NCBI GenBank assembly: GCA_947495075.1
Contig: CANLXH010000002.1
Location: forward strand, 868,001-932,000
Reading direction: 5' to 3'
Origin: an uncultured Croceitalea sp.
Lineage (GTDB): Bacteria > Bacteroidota > Bacteroidia > Flavobacteriales > Flavobacteriaceae
Length of the DNA stretch: 64,000 nt
A program made the position numbers and the translations under genes. Below, piece after piece: positions 49,348 to 57,468 of this stretch (position 1 is its first letter; each line of letters starts with the position of its first letter). Below the pieces are notes generated by a model that worked only from the letters and a program-made list of their open reading frames with translations, searched no databases and was not told the DNA's origin.

Positions 49348-49655
49348 AATTTATAAACAATAGAGCCATGAAACTTCATAAATTATTTCATAATGGGAAG
49401 TTTGAATAAAAATTAAGGAAAATCCACCATTATAGAAAAAACTATTTCTTCTGAAATTTATATTCTCAATTACATATTCAAAATAAACCCATGATATCAT
49501 TTATAGGTATAAAAGCAGGAAAATGTAAATGAGAATGATTAAGTAAGTTTTGATAATCAGAAAAATACAGTCCAGTTGATAGATTTTTGGATTGATGCGT
49601 ATTGGAATTGACTTAAGCTTAAAATTAATAATAACCCTTTATAATTTATAATAAA
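49348..49655. other. AT-rich spacer upstream of nirK, no gene seen
   Basis: These 308 bases upstream of the nitrite reductase gene are very AT-rich with no convincing reading frame. TGATAATCA at 49551-49559 is a small odd palindrome but does not match the FNR consensus TTGAT-N4-ATCAA, and no TAnnTTTG box could be assigned. Oxygen- or nitrite-responsive control would be expected here but is not demonstrated. Confidence 0.4.
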
Positions 49656-51284
49656 ATGGTTAAGACAAAAAGCTATGGACGTGTATTTATATTAGTGTTT
49701 TTACTGGGAACTTTAACCTTGTTTAATAGGTGTGTATCCAAAAAAAATAGCGTCGCCGAACCTTATGTGGTAGAACAAAATTCAGTTGCATCAAAAGAAA
49801 TGGAGTCAGTGAACTCTAATGCCAATACCAATGATTTGCGAAGCAAGATCAGCAGGGCAAATGAAGAAGTGGTAAGTGGGGAAACAATTAAGGCCGAGTT
49901 AACCAGCCCTCCTTATGTTCCTGCTCCTTTAGGGGACAGAGGGCCAAAAAAGGTATTGGTTGAGTTAGAGATTATTGAAAAAGAAGGAATTCTTTCAGAC
50001 GGAATTTCTTATCTCTATTGGACGTTTGGAGGAACTGTGCCAGGGAGCTTTATTCGTGTTAAAGAAGGTGATGAAGTTGATTTTCGACTTCAGAACCACC
50101 CAGATAATAAATTGGCACACAGTATAGATTTACATGCTGTAAACGGTCCTGGCGGTGGAGCTGAAGCAACTTTTATAGCTCCTGGTAGAGAAAAATCATT
50201 CACTTTTAAAGCACTAAACCCTGGTTTATATGTATACCACTGCGCTGCGGCACCAATTGGCCTGCACATTGCTAATGGCATGTATGGGTTAATTCTGGTA
50301 GAACCAAAGGGAGGGCTTTCCAAAGTAGACAAAGAATACTATATAATGCAGGGTGAATTTTATACTGAAGGCGACTTTGGGGAAACTGGATTTCAACCAT
50401 TTAATCTAAAGAAAGCCCTTAATGAAAATCCAGATTATGTAGTTTTAAATGGAAAAGTAGGAAGTCTTACAGGTGATAATGCCATAAAAGCGGAAGTTGG
50501 AGACATTGTGAGATTGTATGTTGGAAATGGAGGACCAAATAAGGTTTCTTCTTTTCATGTTATAGGTGAATTATTTGATAAAGTTCACGTTGAAGGTGGA
50601 ACTTTGATAAATGAAAATATTCAAACAACGTTAATTCCTGCAGCTGGATCTGCAATAGTAGAATTTGTAGTAGAAGCACCAGGAGATTATATTATGTTGG
50701 ACCACTCTATTTTTAGAGCTACCAATAAAGGGGCGTTAGGAATTTTATCGGTTAAAGGGGAAGATAATAAGAAGATATACTCTGGTCAGCAAATAGATAA
50801 GGCATATGCTTCAATGAAAACAACAGATGAAAGCTTTGTTGGGATGGTCAAATCGACCAATTCTAGTAAAAAGGACCCATCAAGTAAAGAATACAGCCCA
50901 GATTCAAACATTAAAAGAGAAATGGATGCTAAGGCGGATGCTTTACAATCACCATTAGAACAACAATTAAACAGGGGAAAAAAAGTATTTTCTACAGTTT
51001 GTTTTGCATGCCATCAATCTGATGCTAAAGGAGTCCCTGGAGTATTCCCTCCACTGGCGGCTTCAGATTATTTAAATGCCAATGTAGATAGGGCAATTGG
51101 CATTGCGCTAAATGGAAAAAAAGGAAAAATTACGGTAAATGGCACGCAATACGATGGTATAATGCCCAATCTTGGCTTAACAGATAGGGAAGTAGCAGAT
51201 GTACTAACGTATATCTACAACAATTTTGAGAATAACAAAACCGTAGTCAACGCTGAGAAAGTAAAGAAAATTAGAGGGAAATAA
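49656..51284 (+). CDS. nirK: Copper nitrite reductase lipoprotein fused to cytochrome c
   Basis: This reduces nitrite to nitric oxide in denitrification. A lipoprotein signal ends in FNRC (Cys about 26). Two cupredoxin domains follow with the full ligand set in AfNiR order: H155 and H160 (HSIDLH), H195-C196 (YHC), H204, M209, and H350 (LDHS) as the third type 2 His. D158 and H301 match the catalytic Asp and His. The C-terminus (about 440-530) is a class I cytochrome c with C449-F-A-C452-H453 and a distal Met in GIMPN, which can feed electrons directly. It is followed 11 bp later by nirV. Confidence 0.95.
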   Translation: MVKTKSYGRVFILVFLLGTLTLFNRCVSKKNSVAEPYVVEQNSVASKEMESVNSNANTNDLRSKISRANEEVVSGETIKAELTSPPYVPAPLGDRGPKKVLVELEIIEKEGILSDGISYLYWTFGGTVPGSFIRVKEGDEVDFRLQNHPDNKLAHSIDLHAVNGPGGGAEATFIAPGREKSFTFKALNPGLYVYHCAAAPIGLHIANGMYGLILVEPKGGLSKVDKEYYIMQGEFYTEGDFGETGFQPFNLKKALNENPDYVVLNGKVGSLTGDNAIKAEVGDIVRLYVGNGGPNKVSSFHVIGELFDKVHVEGGTLINENIQTTLIPAAGSAIVEFVVEAPGDYIMLDHSIFRATNKGALGILSVKGEDNKKIYSGQQIDKAYASMKTTDESFVGMVKSTNSSKKDPSSKEYSPDSNIKREMDAKADALQSPLEQQLNRGKKVFSTVCFACHQSDAKGVPGVFPPLAASDYLNANVDRAIGIALNGKKGKITVNGTQYDGIMPNLGLTDREVADVLTYIYNNFENNKTVVNAEKVKKIRGK

Positions 51285-51295
51285 TAGGCTACATT

Positions 51296-52108
51296 ATGAC
51301 TATAAGAAACCTTCATGTTCTTTTATTTGCTTTAATTGGAACAATCTCTATTTTCATTGGAAACAGTCAATCGGAAGAAGAGGGAGTGGTAAAGATTCTT
51401 AAAGGTACCTATACACCAATGTATACTAATACAGAAATAAGTGAGGGACAGGTATCAGTAAATAGTTTTTATATTGATAAGTATCCTGTTACTAATGAAG
51501 ATTTCTTGGATTTTATAAAGAGTGAATTTGGTAAGAAATGGAAAAAGTCCAAAGCTACGGCACTTTTTGTGGATGAAAACTATCTTTCAAACTGGGAAAA
51601 CGATATTACTTTAAAGCCGTCTATTTTAAGAAAGTCTCCTGTTACAAATGTTTCTTGGTTTGCGGCCAAAAGTTATTGTGAGTATAAAGGGGGTAGATTA
51701 CCAACAATACGGGAATGGGAATACGTCGCACTTGCAGATGAAACAAAGCCCAATGCCACAGGGGATAGTCTATATGTAAGGAAAATACTGGCATGGTATG
51801 AAGCTCCAAGTACGGTCAACAAAGAAGTTGGACAAGCAGTGAACTATTGGGGGGTTTATGATTTATTTGGATTGGTTTGGGAGTGGACTAGCGATTTTAA
51901 TAGTATTATAATTTCTGGAGATTCAAGGAAAAAAGGAGATTTGAATAAGAAACTTTTTTGTGGGGGGAGTATTGTAGGCGCCTCAGATTTACTTGACTAT
52001 GCTGCTTTTGCACGTTATGCATTTAGAGGAAGCTTAGAACCAAAATATGCAATAAGGAACTTAGGGTTTAGATGTGCCTGTGATGATGTTGAAAATAAGA
52101 TAGAGTAG
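51296..52108 (+). CDS. nirV: NirV-like SUMF1/FGE-sulfatase-fold protein
   Basis: The 270-residue protein has an export signal (about 1-26) and the formylglycine-generating-enzyme fold: FYIDKYPVTNEDFLDF, PVTNVSWFAAKSYCEYKGGR, LPTIREWEYVAL, WGVYDLFGLVWEWT and the terminal GFRCACD. Genes of this fold next to nirK are called nirV; their role in nitrite reduction or NirK maturation is not settled. The 11-bp gap after nirK supports cotranscription and the name. The generic alternative is an SUMF1-family protein of unknown substrate. Confidence 0.88.
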   Translation: MTIRNLHVLLFALIGTISIFIGNSQSEEEGVVKILKGTYTPMYTNTEISEGQVSVNSFYIDKYPVTNEDFLDFIKSEFGKKWKKSKATALFVDENYLSNWENDITLKPSILRKSPVTNVSWFAAKSYCEYKGGRLPTIREWEYVALADETKPNATGDSLYVRKILAWYEAPSTVNKEVGQAVNYWGVYDLFGLVWEWTSDFNSIIISGDSRKKGDLNKKLFCGGSIVGASDLLDYAAFARYAFRGSLEPKYAIRNLGFRCACDDVENKIE

Positions 52109-52207
52109 TGTTATAGTAAATAAGTAGCTAGGATAGTATAGTGGTACTCATTAATGGGCTAGAAGTCAACGTTGATACCTAGTTGAAAAATATAAAAGCA
52201 ATCATAT

Positions 52208-52789
52208 ATGTCAGCAAATTTTTTTAAGCTATTCGTTTTTGTTTTTTTACTTTCTAACACGATAGATGTGTTTTCCCAAGATAATTCTAAAATCTATGAT
52301 GTAAATGATTTATCTATATATCAATTAACGTCCAAATGGAAAACACAAGAAAATAAAACAATAACCTTTCAGGATTTAGAGAAGAATACCTTAGTGATGG
52401 TCATGATGTTTACATCATGTAAATTATCTTGTCCTAGGTTAGTCTCAGATATCAGGGCAATTGAAGAGGAAGTTTCTGAAACAGTTAAGAAAAATATCAA
52501 GTACATTCTTATTAGTATAGATCCCGAGACTGATACTCCAAAAGTCTTGAAAGACTTTGCAATTCAAAATGATTTGGTAGGAAATCAATGGCTTCTATTG
52601 CATGGACAAGAAAAAGATATACGTGAATTTGCCAATGTAGTTGCGGTATCATATAAAGAGATATCACCTATCAATTTCTCTCATTCCAATATCATTAGTG
52701 TTTTTGATAAAAAGGGAGAATTAAAATACCAACAAGAAGGGTTTGGCAACAAAAATACAGAAATTGTAAAGCAAATAATAAGATTATAA
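52208..52789 (+). CDS. SCO1/SenC-family copper chaperone / thioredoxin-like protein
   Basis: A signal peptide (1-23) precedes a thioredoxin fold with the SCO copper site C71-x3-C75 (TSCKLSCPRL) and the third ligand H159 (NFSHSNI). SCO proteins deliver copper or keep cysteines reduced at copper centres in the periplasm. It is the third gene of the nirK-nirV-SCO block, 99 bp after nirV, so its natural client here is probably NirK rather than cytochrome oxidase. Length, 193 residues, is typical. Confidence 0.92.
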   Translation: MSANFFKLFVFVFLLSNTIDVFSQDNSKIYDVNDLSIYQLTSKWKTQENKTITFQDLEKNTLVMVMMFTSCKLSCPRLVSDIRAIEEEVSETVKKNIKYILISIDPETDTPKVLKDFAIQNDLVGNQWLLLHGQEKDIREFANVVAVSYKEISPINFSHSNIISVFDKKGELKYQQEGFGNKNTEIVKQIIRL

Positions 52790-53096
52790 CGGTCAAGGCT
52801 AATTATAGCTTTTAATCTAGATAATACTATAAACTTTGGACATGCTTACCATAAAACTTTCAAAGTCCTTTTTCTAAGGACTATACGCTGTCCTTAAATT
52901 TGCGGTTTCTTGTGAAACCACTTACAGAACCCAAAAAGAAAGACGTTTTTGCCTCGATTTAAGGGCTTATAAATTCTTGGCGAATGCCTTAGCCAATTGG
53001 ACCATTCAATTTACTTTTACTTTTAATGGACTTTATTTAATTAGAAATAGGAAAAAGGATAACAACAAATAAACTTTGAATTCCTATTTTTGAATT
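52790..53096. ncRNA. Structured spacer upstream of bioB with mutually exclusive hairpins
   Basis: This 307-bp gap has no gene. AAGGACT (52876-52882) can pair with AGTCCTT just upstream (52864-52870, loop TTTCT), or, shifted by one base, TAAGGAC (52875-52881) can pair with GTCCTTA just downstream (52890-52896, loop TATACGCT). The two pairings exclude each other. A further hairpin GGTTTC-TTGT-GAAACC occupies 52904-52919, and TTGGC / GCCAA (52977-52981 and 52992-52996) can form another. It could be a leader RNA, the 3' end of the nirK transcript, a separate RNA or a relic. Confidence 0.4.
53085..53092 (+). promoter_or_regulatory. -7 box (TATTTTTG) abutting bioB
   Basis: TATTTTTG matches TAnnTTTG and ends five bases before the bioB ATG, the same spacing as at glyS. 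It implies a leaderless transcript that would not contain the structured spacer upstream. No matching -33 TTG is visible. Confidence 0.45.
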
Positions 53097-54197
53097 ATGA
53101 GCGAGACTAGACACAATTGGACAAAGGAGGAAATATTAGCTATTTATAATAAGCCCTTGATGGAGTTGTTGTATGATGCAGCTACTACACACCGTAAATA
53201 TCATGACCCAAATACGGTTCAAGTTTCTACCCTACTTTCCATAAAAACTGGAGGGTGTCCAGAAGATTGTGGGTATTGCCCGCAAGCAGCCCGTTACCAT
53301 ACGGATATTGAGGGTAACGATTTAATGTCTGTGCAACAGGTAAAAGCCCAGGCATTGCGTGCAAAATCCTCAGGTAGCTCTCGTGTATGTATGGGAGCTG
53401 CATGGCGTAATGTTAAAGACGGGCCCGAGTTCGACCAAGTTTTAGAGATGGTACGTACTATTAACAAATTGGATATGGAGGTTTGCTGTACGTTAGGGAT
53501 GATTACGGAAAACCAAGCAAAAAGACTTGCAGAAGCTGGTCTTTATGCCTACAATCATAATTTAGATACTTCAGAGGATTATTACAAAGATGTAATTTCC
53601 ACGCGTGCGTTTGAGGACCGTTTGGAAACTATAGATAATGTCCGCAAGACCAATGTTACTGTTTGTAGTGGGGGTATTATAGGAATGGGAGAAAAGGTTG
53701 AAGACCGCGCAGGAATGTTAGTGGCCTTGGCTTCATTAAATCCGCAACCAGAATCAGTCCCAATTAATGCTTTGGTTGCTGTTGAAGGCACGCCGATGGA
53801 AGATATTGAACCTATTCCTATTTGGGAAATGATTCGTATGGTAGCCACTACCAGAATTGTAATGCCAAAAACTCAAGTGCGCTTATCTGCTGGTAGAACA
53901 GAAATGAGTAGAGAGGGGCAAGCTATGTGTTTCTTTGCTGGAGCAAATTCAATTTTTGCAGGCGATAAATTGTTGACCACTCCAAACCCTGATGTTAATG
54001 AGGATATGGAAATGTTTAAACTATTGGGACTTAATCCTCAAAAAGCATTTGTAAAAGCACCACAGCCAGAAACGGTGGAAGCTTCAGAATCTGTACTTCA
54101 ACCGTTAGGGGAAAAACCAAAATGGACTAGACCAGGGCATAAGATAGAACGAAATGAAAATGCCAAAGCAACTTCAAAATTAGTAAGTAAGGATTAG
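53097..54197 (+). CDS. bioB: Biotin synthase
   Basis: BioB is a radical SAM enzyme that inserts sulfur into dethiobiotin. The 4Fe-4S motif C54-x3-C58-x2-C61 (GGCPEDCGYCPQ) is intact. The second-cluster region includes SRVCMGAAWR and MEVCCTLGMI, and further family signatures are YNHNLDTS and AGRTEMSREGQAMCFFAGANS. Length 366 is typical. It is separated from bioF, bioD and bioA by about 8 kb, including the nirK block, and begins directly behind a -7 box. Confidence 0.97.
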   Translation: MSETRHNWTKEEILAIYNKPLMELLYDAATTHRKYHDPNTVQVSTLLSIKTGGCPEDCGYCPQAARYHTDIEGNDLMSVQQVKAQALRAKSSGSSRVCMGAAWRNVKDGPEFDQVLEMVRTINKLDMEVCCTLGMITENQAKRLAEAGLYAYNHNLDTSEDYYKDVISTRAFEDRLETIDNVRKTNVTVCSGGIIGMGEKVEDRAGMLVALASLNPQPESVPINALVAVEGTPMEDIEPIPIWEMIRMVATTRIVMPKTQVRLSAGRTEMSREGQAMCFFAGANSIFAGDKLLTTPNPDVNEDMEMFKLLGLNPQKAFVKAPQPETVEASESVLQPLGEKPKWTRPGHKIERNENAKATSKLVSKD

Positions 54198-54254
54198 ACT
54201 TTACTTCATTTAGTATCCTTTTACTAACTTAGTTAGTTTGAAAACAATGTAATT

Positions 54255-55115
54255 TTGAAACTTAACCTTCAAGAAATTCCACGGGTAAAAACACTCTCTA
54301 AAGAAGAGTTTATCCAAAACTATTTTAAACCACAACGACCTGTGGTTATAGAGCAATTTATTGAAGATTGGCCGGCATATTCTAAATGGAACTTGGAGTA
54401 TATTAAAGAAATTGCAGGCGAAAAAGAAGTTCCATTATATGATGATAGGCCTGTAAAACACGATGAAGGTTTTAATGAGCCACATGCTAAAATGAATATG
54501 GCGGATTATGTGGATTTATTAAAAAAGGGTCCTACAAAATTCCGTATTTTTTTGTGGAATGTTTTAAAAGAAGTTCCTCAATTACAAAAGGATTTTAGTT
54601 ACCCAGATTTTGGAATTAAACTGATGAAGAGCTTACCAATGCTTTTTTTTGGGGGGAGTAATTCTCACACATTTATGCATTATGATATTGATTTGGCCAA
54701 TATATTCCACTTTCATTTTGAAGGAAAAAAAGAGTGTATCCTATTTCCACAATCAGAAACAAAATACCTCTATAAAATTCCACATTCTTTAATTGTTCGT
54801 GAGGATATCGATTTTTCAAATCCAGATTTAGAAAAATGGCCAGCACTTAAAAAAGCTAAAGGTTATAAAGCAAGATTGGAGCATGGAAATCTAATTTATA
54901 TACCCGAAGGCTATTGGCATCATATGAAATATATTACACCTGGCTTTTCAATGAGTCTGCGAGCTATTGCTCGTAAGCCTAAGAACTTTGGGATGGCTGT
55001 TTATAATATTTTGATTATGCGCCATTTTGATAATATGATGCGAAGATTAAAAGGGCAGACTTGGATTGATAGAAAAAACCAAAAGGCAATCACAGTAACT
55101 AATAAATATTTATAG
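54255..55115 (+). CDS. Cupin-like (JmjC/FIH-type) 2-oxoglutarate oxygenase-like protein
   Basis: This is a Cupin_8 protein with the JmjC-like iron triad: H142 and D144 in MHYDIDLA and a distal His at H222 or H223 in YIPEGYWHHM. The opening QRPVVIEQFIEDWPAYSKW is also typical. Such proteins are Fe(II)/2-oxoglutarate hydroxylases or decayed relatives, and the substrate is unknown. The start is a TTG at 54255, since no ATG is available before the conserved region. It follows bioB after 57 bp and may be cotranscribed. No signal peptide is present. Confidence 0.87.
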   Translation: MKLNLQEIPRVKTLSKEEFIQNYFKPQRPVVIEQFIEDWPAYSKWNLEYIKEIAGEKEVPLYDDRPVKHDEGFNEPHAKMNMADYVDLLKKGPTKFRIFLWNVLKEVPQLQKDFSYPDFGIKLMKSLPMLFFGGSNSHTFMHYDIDLANIFHFHFEGKKECILFPQSETKYLYKIPHSLIVREDIDFSNPDLEKWPALKKAKGYKARLEHGNLIYIPEGYWHHMKYITPGFSMSLRAIARKPKNFGMAVYNILIMRHFDNMMRRLKGQTWIDRKNQKAITVTNKYL

Positions 55116-55147
55116 CGATACTCTATTCAAGGAGTAATTAAAATATT

Positions 55148-55618
55148 TCAAATCAGCTCTTTAAGTTTTTCATAAACCAGATGACTTTCCCAACCTCTAT
55201 AAAGCAGGTAGTCCGCTAACTTTTTTCTTTTTTTTTGGATATTAGTCTCGGTAATTTGAGACAAGCGTTTTTTAGATAATTCATCTAAAGTATTACGGTA
55301 AGTAGAATCATCTATTTCCTTTAATGCAGTTTTAATATTAAACCTTGAAATATCACGTAGTTTTAATTCATTTACAATCCTGTTCTTGCCCCATTTTTTA
55401 ATGGAAAATTTTCCACGGACAAAACTTTGGGCAAAGCGTTCTTCGTTGAGGTAGTTTTCTTGGATAAGATGTGTAATAATTTGGTCTATTGCTTCTGGAA
55501 TCATCCGCATATCCCTTAGCTTTTGAGTTACTTCTTTATGACAACGCTCTTGGTAGGCACAGTAACCTTCTAATTTTTTGGTTGCTTCGGTTATAGAATA
55601 TGCTTTTGATGATTGCAT
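55148..55618 (-). CDS. recX: Regulatory protein RecX
   Basis: RecX binds RecA filaments and limits recombination. The 156-residue all-helical protein shows the three-repeat RecX pattern: YCAYQERCHKEVTQKL, LIQENYLNEERFAQSFVRGK and the KKWGKNRIVNELKLRDIS block, ending LLYRGWESHLVYEKL. recA is not in the window. It is downstream of rng on the minus strand but separated by a strong terminator, so it probably has its own promoter. Confidence 0.92.
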   Translation of the reverse strand: MQSSKAYSITEATKKLEGYCAYQERCHKEVTQKLRDMRMIPEAIDQIITHLIQENYLNEERFAQSFVRGKFSIKKWGKNRIVNELKLRDISRFNIKTALKEIDDSTYRNTLDELSKKRLSQITETNIQKKRKKLADYLLYRGWESHLVYEKLKELI

Positions 55619-55640
55619 TTTTCAAATGTATTAAAAACAA

Positions 55641-55670
55641 AAAAGCGACCCCATTCCTAAGGTCGCTTTT
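55641..55670 (-). terminator. Terminator after rng
   Basis: AAAAGCGACC (55641-55650) and GGTCGCTTTT (55661-55670) form a perfect 10-bp stem around a 10-nt loop. On the minus strand the hairpin is followed by a T-rich run, just after the rng stop codon at 55673. It separates rng from recX. Confidence 0.92.
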
Positions 55671-55672
55671 AT

Positions 55673-57220
55673 CTATTTAAGAGTTTTACCTTCCTTATCT
55701 TTAAATCTGTATTCAAGATAAGTGTAAGCATCTCTGGGTTGGATTTTAACCCACTTTTTATGTTCTAAAAACCATTTTTGACGAATAGAAGGAGCTCCTT
55801 TTGTTAAATAAGCAGCAATAAAAGGATGTATATTCAATACAATACTTTTCTTCTTATTTGGACCTTTTAGAATCCGTTCTAAATCAAAATTAATTTTATC
55901 TATTAAAACAATTGGAGCTTCAACCTCTTGGCCACTGCCATTTGGATTTTCTTCACTTGTTTTAATATTCATTTCTGGTCGTACGCGCTGTCTTGTAATT
56001 TGAACAAGACCAAACTTACTAGGAGGCAAAATTTTATGTTTTGCGCGATCATCTTTCATCTCATCTCTTAAGTGGTCAAAGAGTTTTTTGCGATGATCTC
56101 CTCGTGTCATATCAATAAAGTCAACAACAATAATCCCACCCATATCTCTAAGTCTTAACTGTCTTGCAATTTCTGATGCTGCAAGCATGTTTACTTCTAA
56201 AGCGGTATCTTCTTGATTCTTTGCTTTATTAGAACGGTTACCACTGTTTACATCTATTACGTGTAAAGCTTCTGTATGTTCTATGACTAAATAAGCACCT
56301 TTGCTCATTGTGGCGGTACGCCCGAATGATGTTTTAATCTGTCGTTCTATTCCAAATTTTTCAAAAATTGGAGATGGAGCATTATAATGTTTAACAATAG
56401 ACTCCTTTTTAGGAGCTATTTCTAGCACATAATCCTTGATGTTTTCATAAAGCTCTTCATTATCAACATGTATTCCAGTAAAGGAATCGTTGAATACATC
56501 TCTTAAAATTGAAGATGCTCTGTTGAGCTCTACCAATACTTTTGAAGGATGTTGTGCTTTATGCAAGGTTTTGCACATTGCTGTCCATTTTTCCAGCAAG
56601 TTCTGGAGATCTTTGTCAAGTTCTGCGACTTTTTTGCCTTCCGCTACAGTACGGATAATAACACCAAAACCTTTAGGTTTAATACTTGTAACAAGTCTTT
56701 TTAACCTACTTTTTTCTTCGTTGCTTTCAATTTTTTGTGAAACTGAAACACGATTAGAAAAAGGAACCATTACCAAGTAACGCCCAGCGATAGATAGCTC
56801 GGAACTAATTCTTGGTCCTTTGGTTGATATGGGTTCTTTAACAATCTGTACTAATAATGACTGATTGGCTTTAATAACTTCGTTAATACTACCATTCTTG
56901 TCTATATCTTTTTCAAATGGAAAATCTTTTAAGGAAAAATCTCTAAGTTTTCCTGTTCTTGCTTGTTTAATGAACTTTAACATGGAAGATAGCTGTGGGC
57001 CAAGGTCATGATAATGCAGAAAGGCATCTTTTTCATAACCAACATTAACGAAGGCTGCATTTAGGCCTGTAACTGGTTTTCTTATTTTGGCAAGGAAAAT
57101 ATCCCCAACCGAAAAGCTATTATCATCTTCTTCTTTATGAAGTTCAATAAGTTTTCCATCCTTTAATAAGGCAAAATCGACTGCGTCAGAACTAGATCTT
57201 ACGATTAATTCTCTATTCAT
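55673..57220 (-). CDS. rng: Ribonuclease E/G family endoribonuclease
   Basis: RNase G cleaves single-stranded A/U-rich RNA in rRNA maturation and mRNA decay. The 515-residue protein has an N-terminal S1 domain (VGDIFLAKIRKPVTGLNAAFV, about 38-58), the 5'-sensor region, and the DNase-I-like catalytic domain with metal ligands in IDVNSG (about 320) and VDFIDM (about 363). It lacks the long C-terminal scaffold of RNase E. Its leader on the minus strand (57221-57300) can form two hairpins, which might allow autoregulation. Confidence 0.95.
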   Translation of the reverse strand: MNRELIVRSSSDAVDFALLKDGKLIELHKEEDDNSFSVGDIFLAKIRKPVTGLNAAFVNVGYEKDAFLHYHDLGPQLSSMLKFIKQARTGKLRDFSLKDFPFEKDIDKNGSINEVIKANQSLLVQIVKEPISTKGPRISSELSIAGRYLVMVPFSNRVSVSQKIESNEEKSRLKRLVTSIKPKGFGVIIRTVAEGKKVAELDKDLQNLLEKWTAMCKTLHKAQHPSKVLVELNRASSILRDVFNDSFTGIHVDNEELYENIKDYVLEIAPKKESIVKHYNAPSPIFEKFGIERQIKTSFGRTATMSKGAYLVIEHTEALHVIDVNSGNRSNKAKNQEDTALEVNMLAASEIARQLRLRDMGGIIVVDFIDMTRGDHRKKLFDHLRDEMKDDRAKHKILPPSKFGLVQITRQRVRPEMNIKTSEENPNGSGQEVEAPIVLIDKINFDLERILKGPNKKKSIVLNIHPFIAAYLTKGAPSIRQKWFLEHKKWVKIQPRDAYTYLEYRFKDKEGKTLK

Positions 57221-57235
57221 GTATCGATTTTTATC

Positions 57236-57282
57236 CGCCTACGGCGAATGATTAAAAAATATTTATGCGGCTAATATAGCCG
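57236..57282 (-). promoter_or_regulatory. Two short hairpins in the rng leader
   Basis: CGGCTA / TAGCCG (57268-57273 and 57277-57282, 3-nt loop) and CGCC / GGCG (57236-57239 and 57243-57246, 3-nt loop) lie in the leader of rng. They are unusually GC-rich for this genome. In enterobacteria RNase E controls its own mRNA through leader hairpins; a similar role here is inference. Confidence 0.4.
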
Positions 57283-57333
57283 TAATTGTATGCTAATTTT
57301 AAACCGTGATGTCAATGAACGTATGATAAAAAT

Positions 57334-57362
57334 GAAAAAGTAGTCCAGCAGACTACTTTTTC
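57334..57362 (-). terminator. Terminator overlapping the stop codon of the 29-residue basic protein
   Basis: GAAAAAGTAGTC (57334-57345) and GACTACTTTTTC (57351-57362) form a perfect 12-bp stem with a 5-nt loop. On the minus strand the first arm contains the last lysine codons and the TAG stop (57355-57353) of the small gene, so the terminator begins inside the coding sequence. Confidence 0.85.
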
Positions 57363-57442
57363 TTGTGTCGGTTAGCTCTCCGGCGCTTCTTGCGCTTATG
57401 TGTAGCTACCTTATGTCTTTTTCTCTTTTTTCCACTCGGCAT
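57353..57442 (-). CDS. 29-residue arginine/lysine-rich protein (putative ribosome-associated)
   Basis: An ATG at 57442 opens a 29-codon frame ending at TAG 57353. About 60 percent of the residues are Lys or Arg (for example KKRKRHKVATHKRKKRRRAN), with several His and no hydrophobic core. Very short proteins of this composition are conserved in Bacteroidota next to rng and HU; the composition fits RNA binding as in small ribosomal proteins such as THX, but this is inference. It lies 26 bp after the HU gene on the same strand and is followed by a terminator that overlaps its stop. Confidence 0.8.
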   Translation of the reverse strand: MPSGKKRKRHKVATHKRKKRRRANRHKKK

Positions 57443-57468
57443 ATAGTGTTGCTTTAGACGTTAGTATT

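Noticed and set aside
49188-49409. Plus-strand 73-codon frame in the gap after flotillin
   Set aside because: Composition is random-looking (many Tyr, Cys and Leu without pattern), it overlaps the nested palindrome end, and no domain or signal is seen; the minus-strand frame is slightly more protein-like but also uncertain.
49551-49559. FNR/CRP-like site upstream of nirK (TGATAATCA)
   Set aside because: Spacing is one base instead of four between half-sites, so it does not fit the known consensus.
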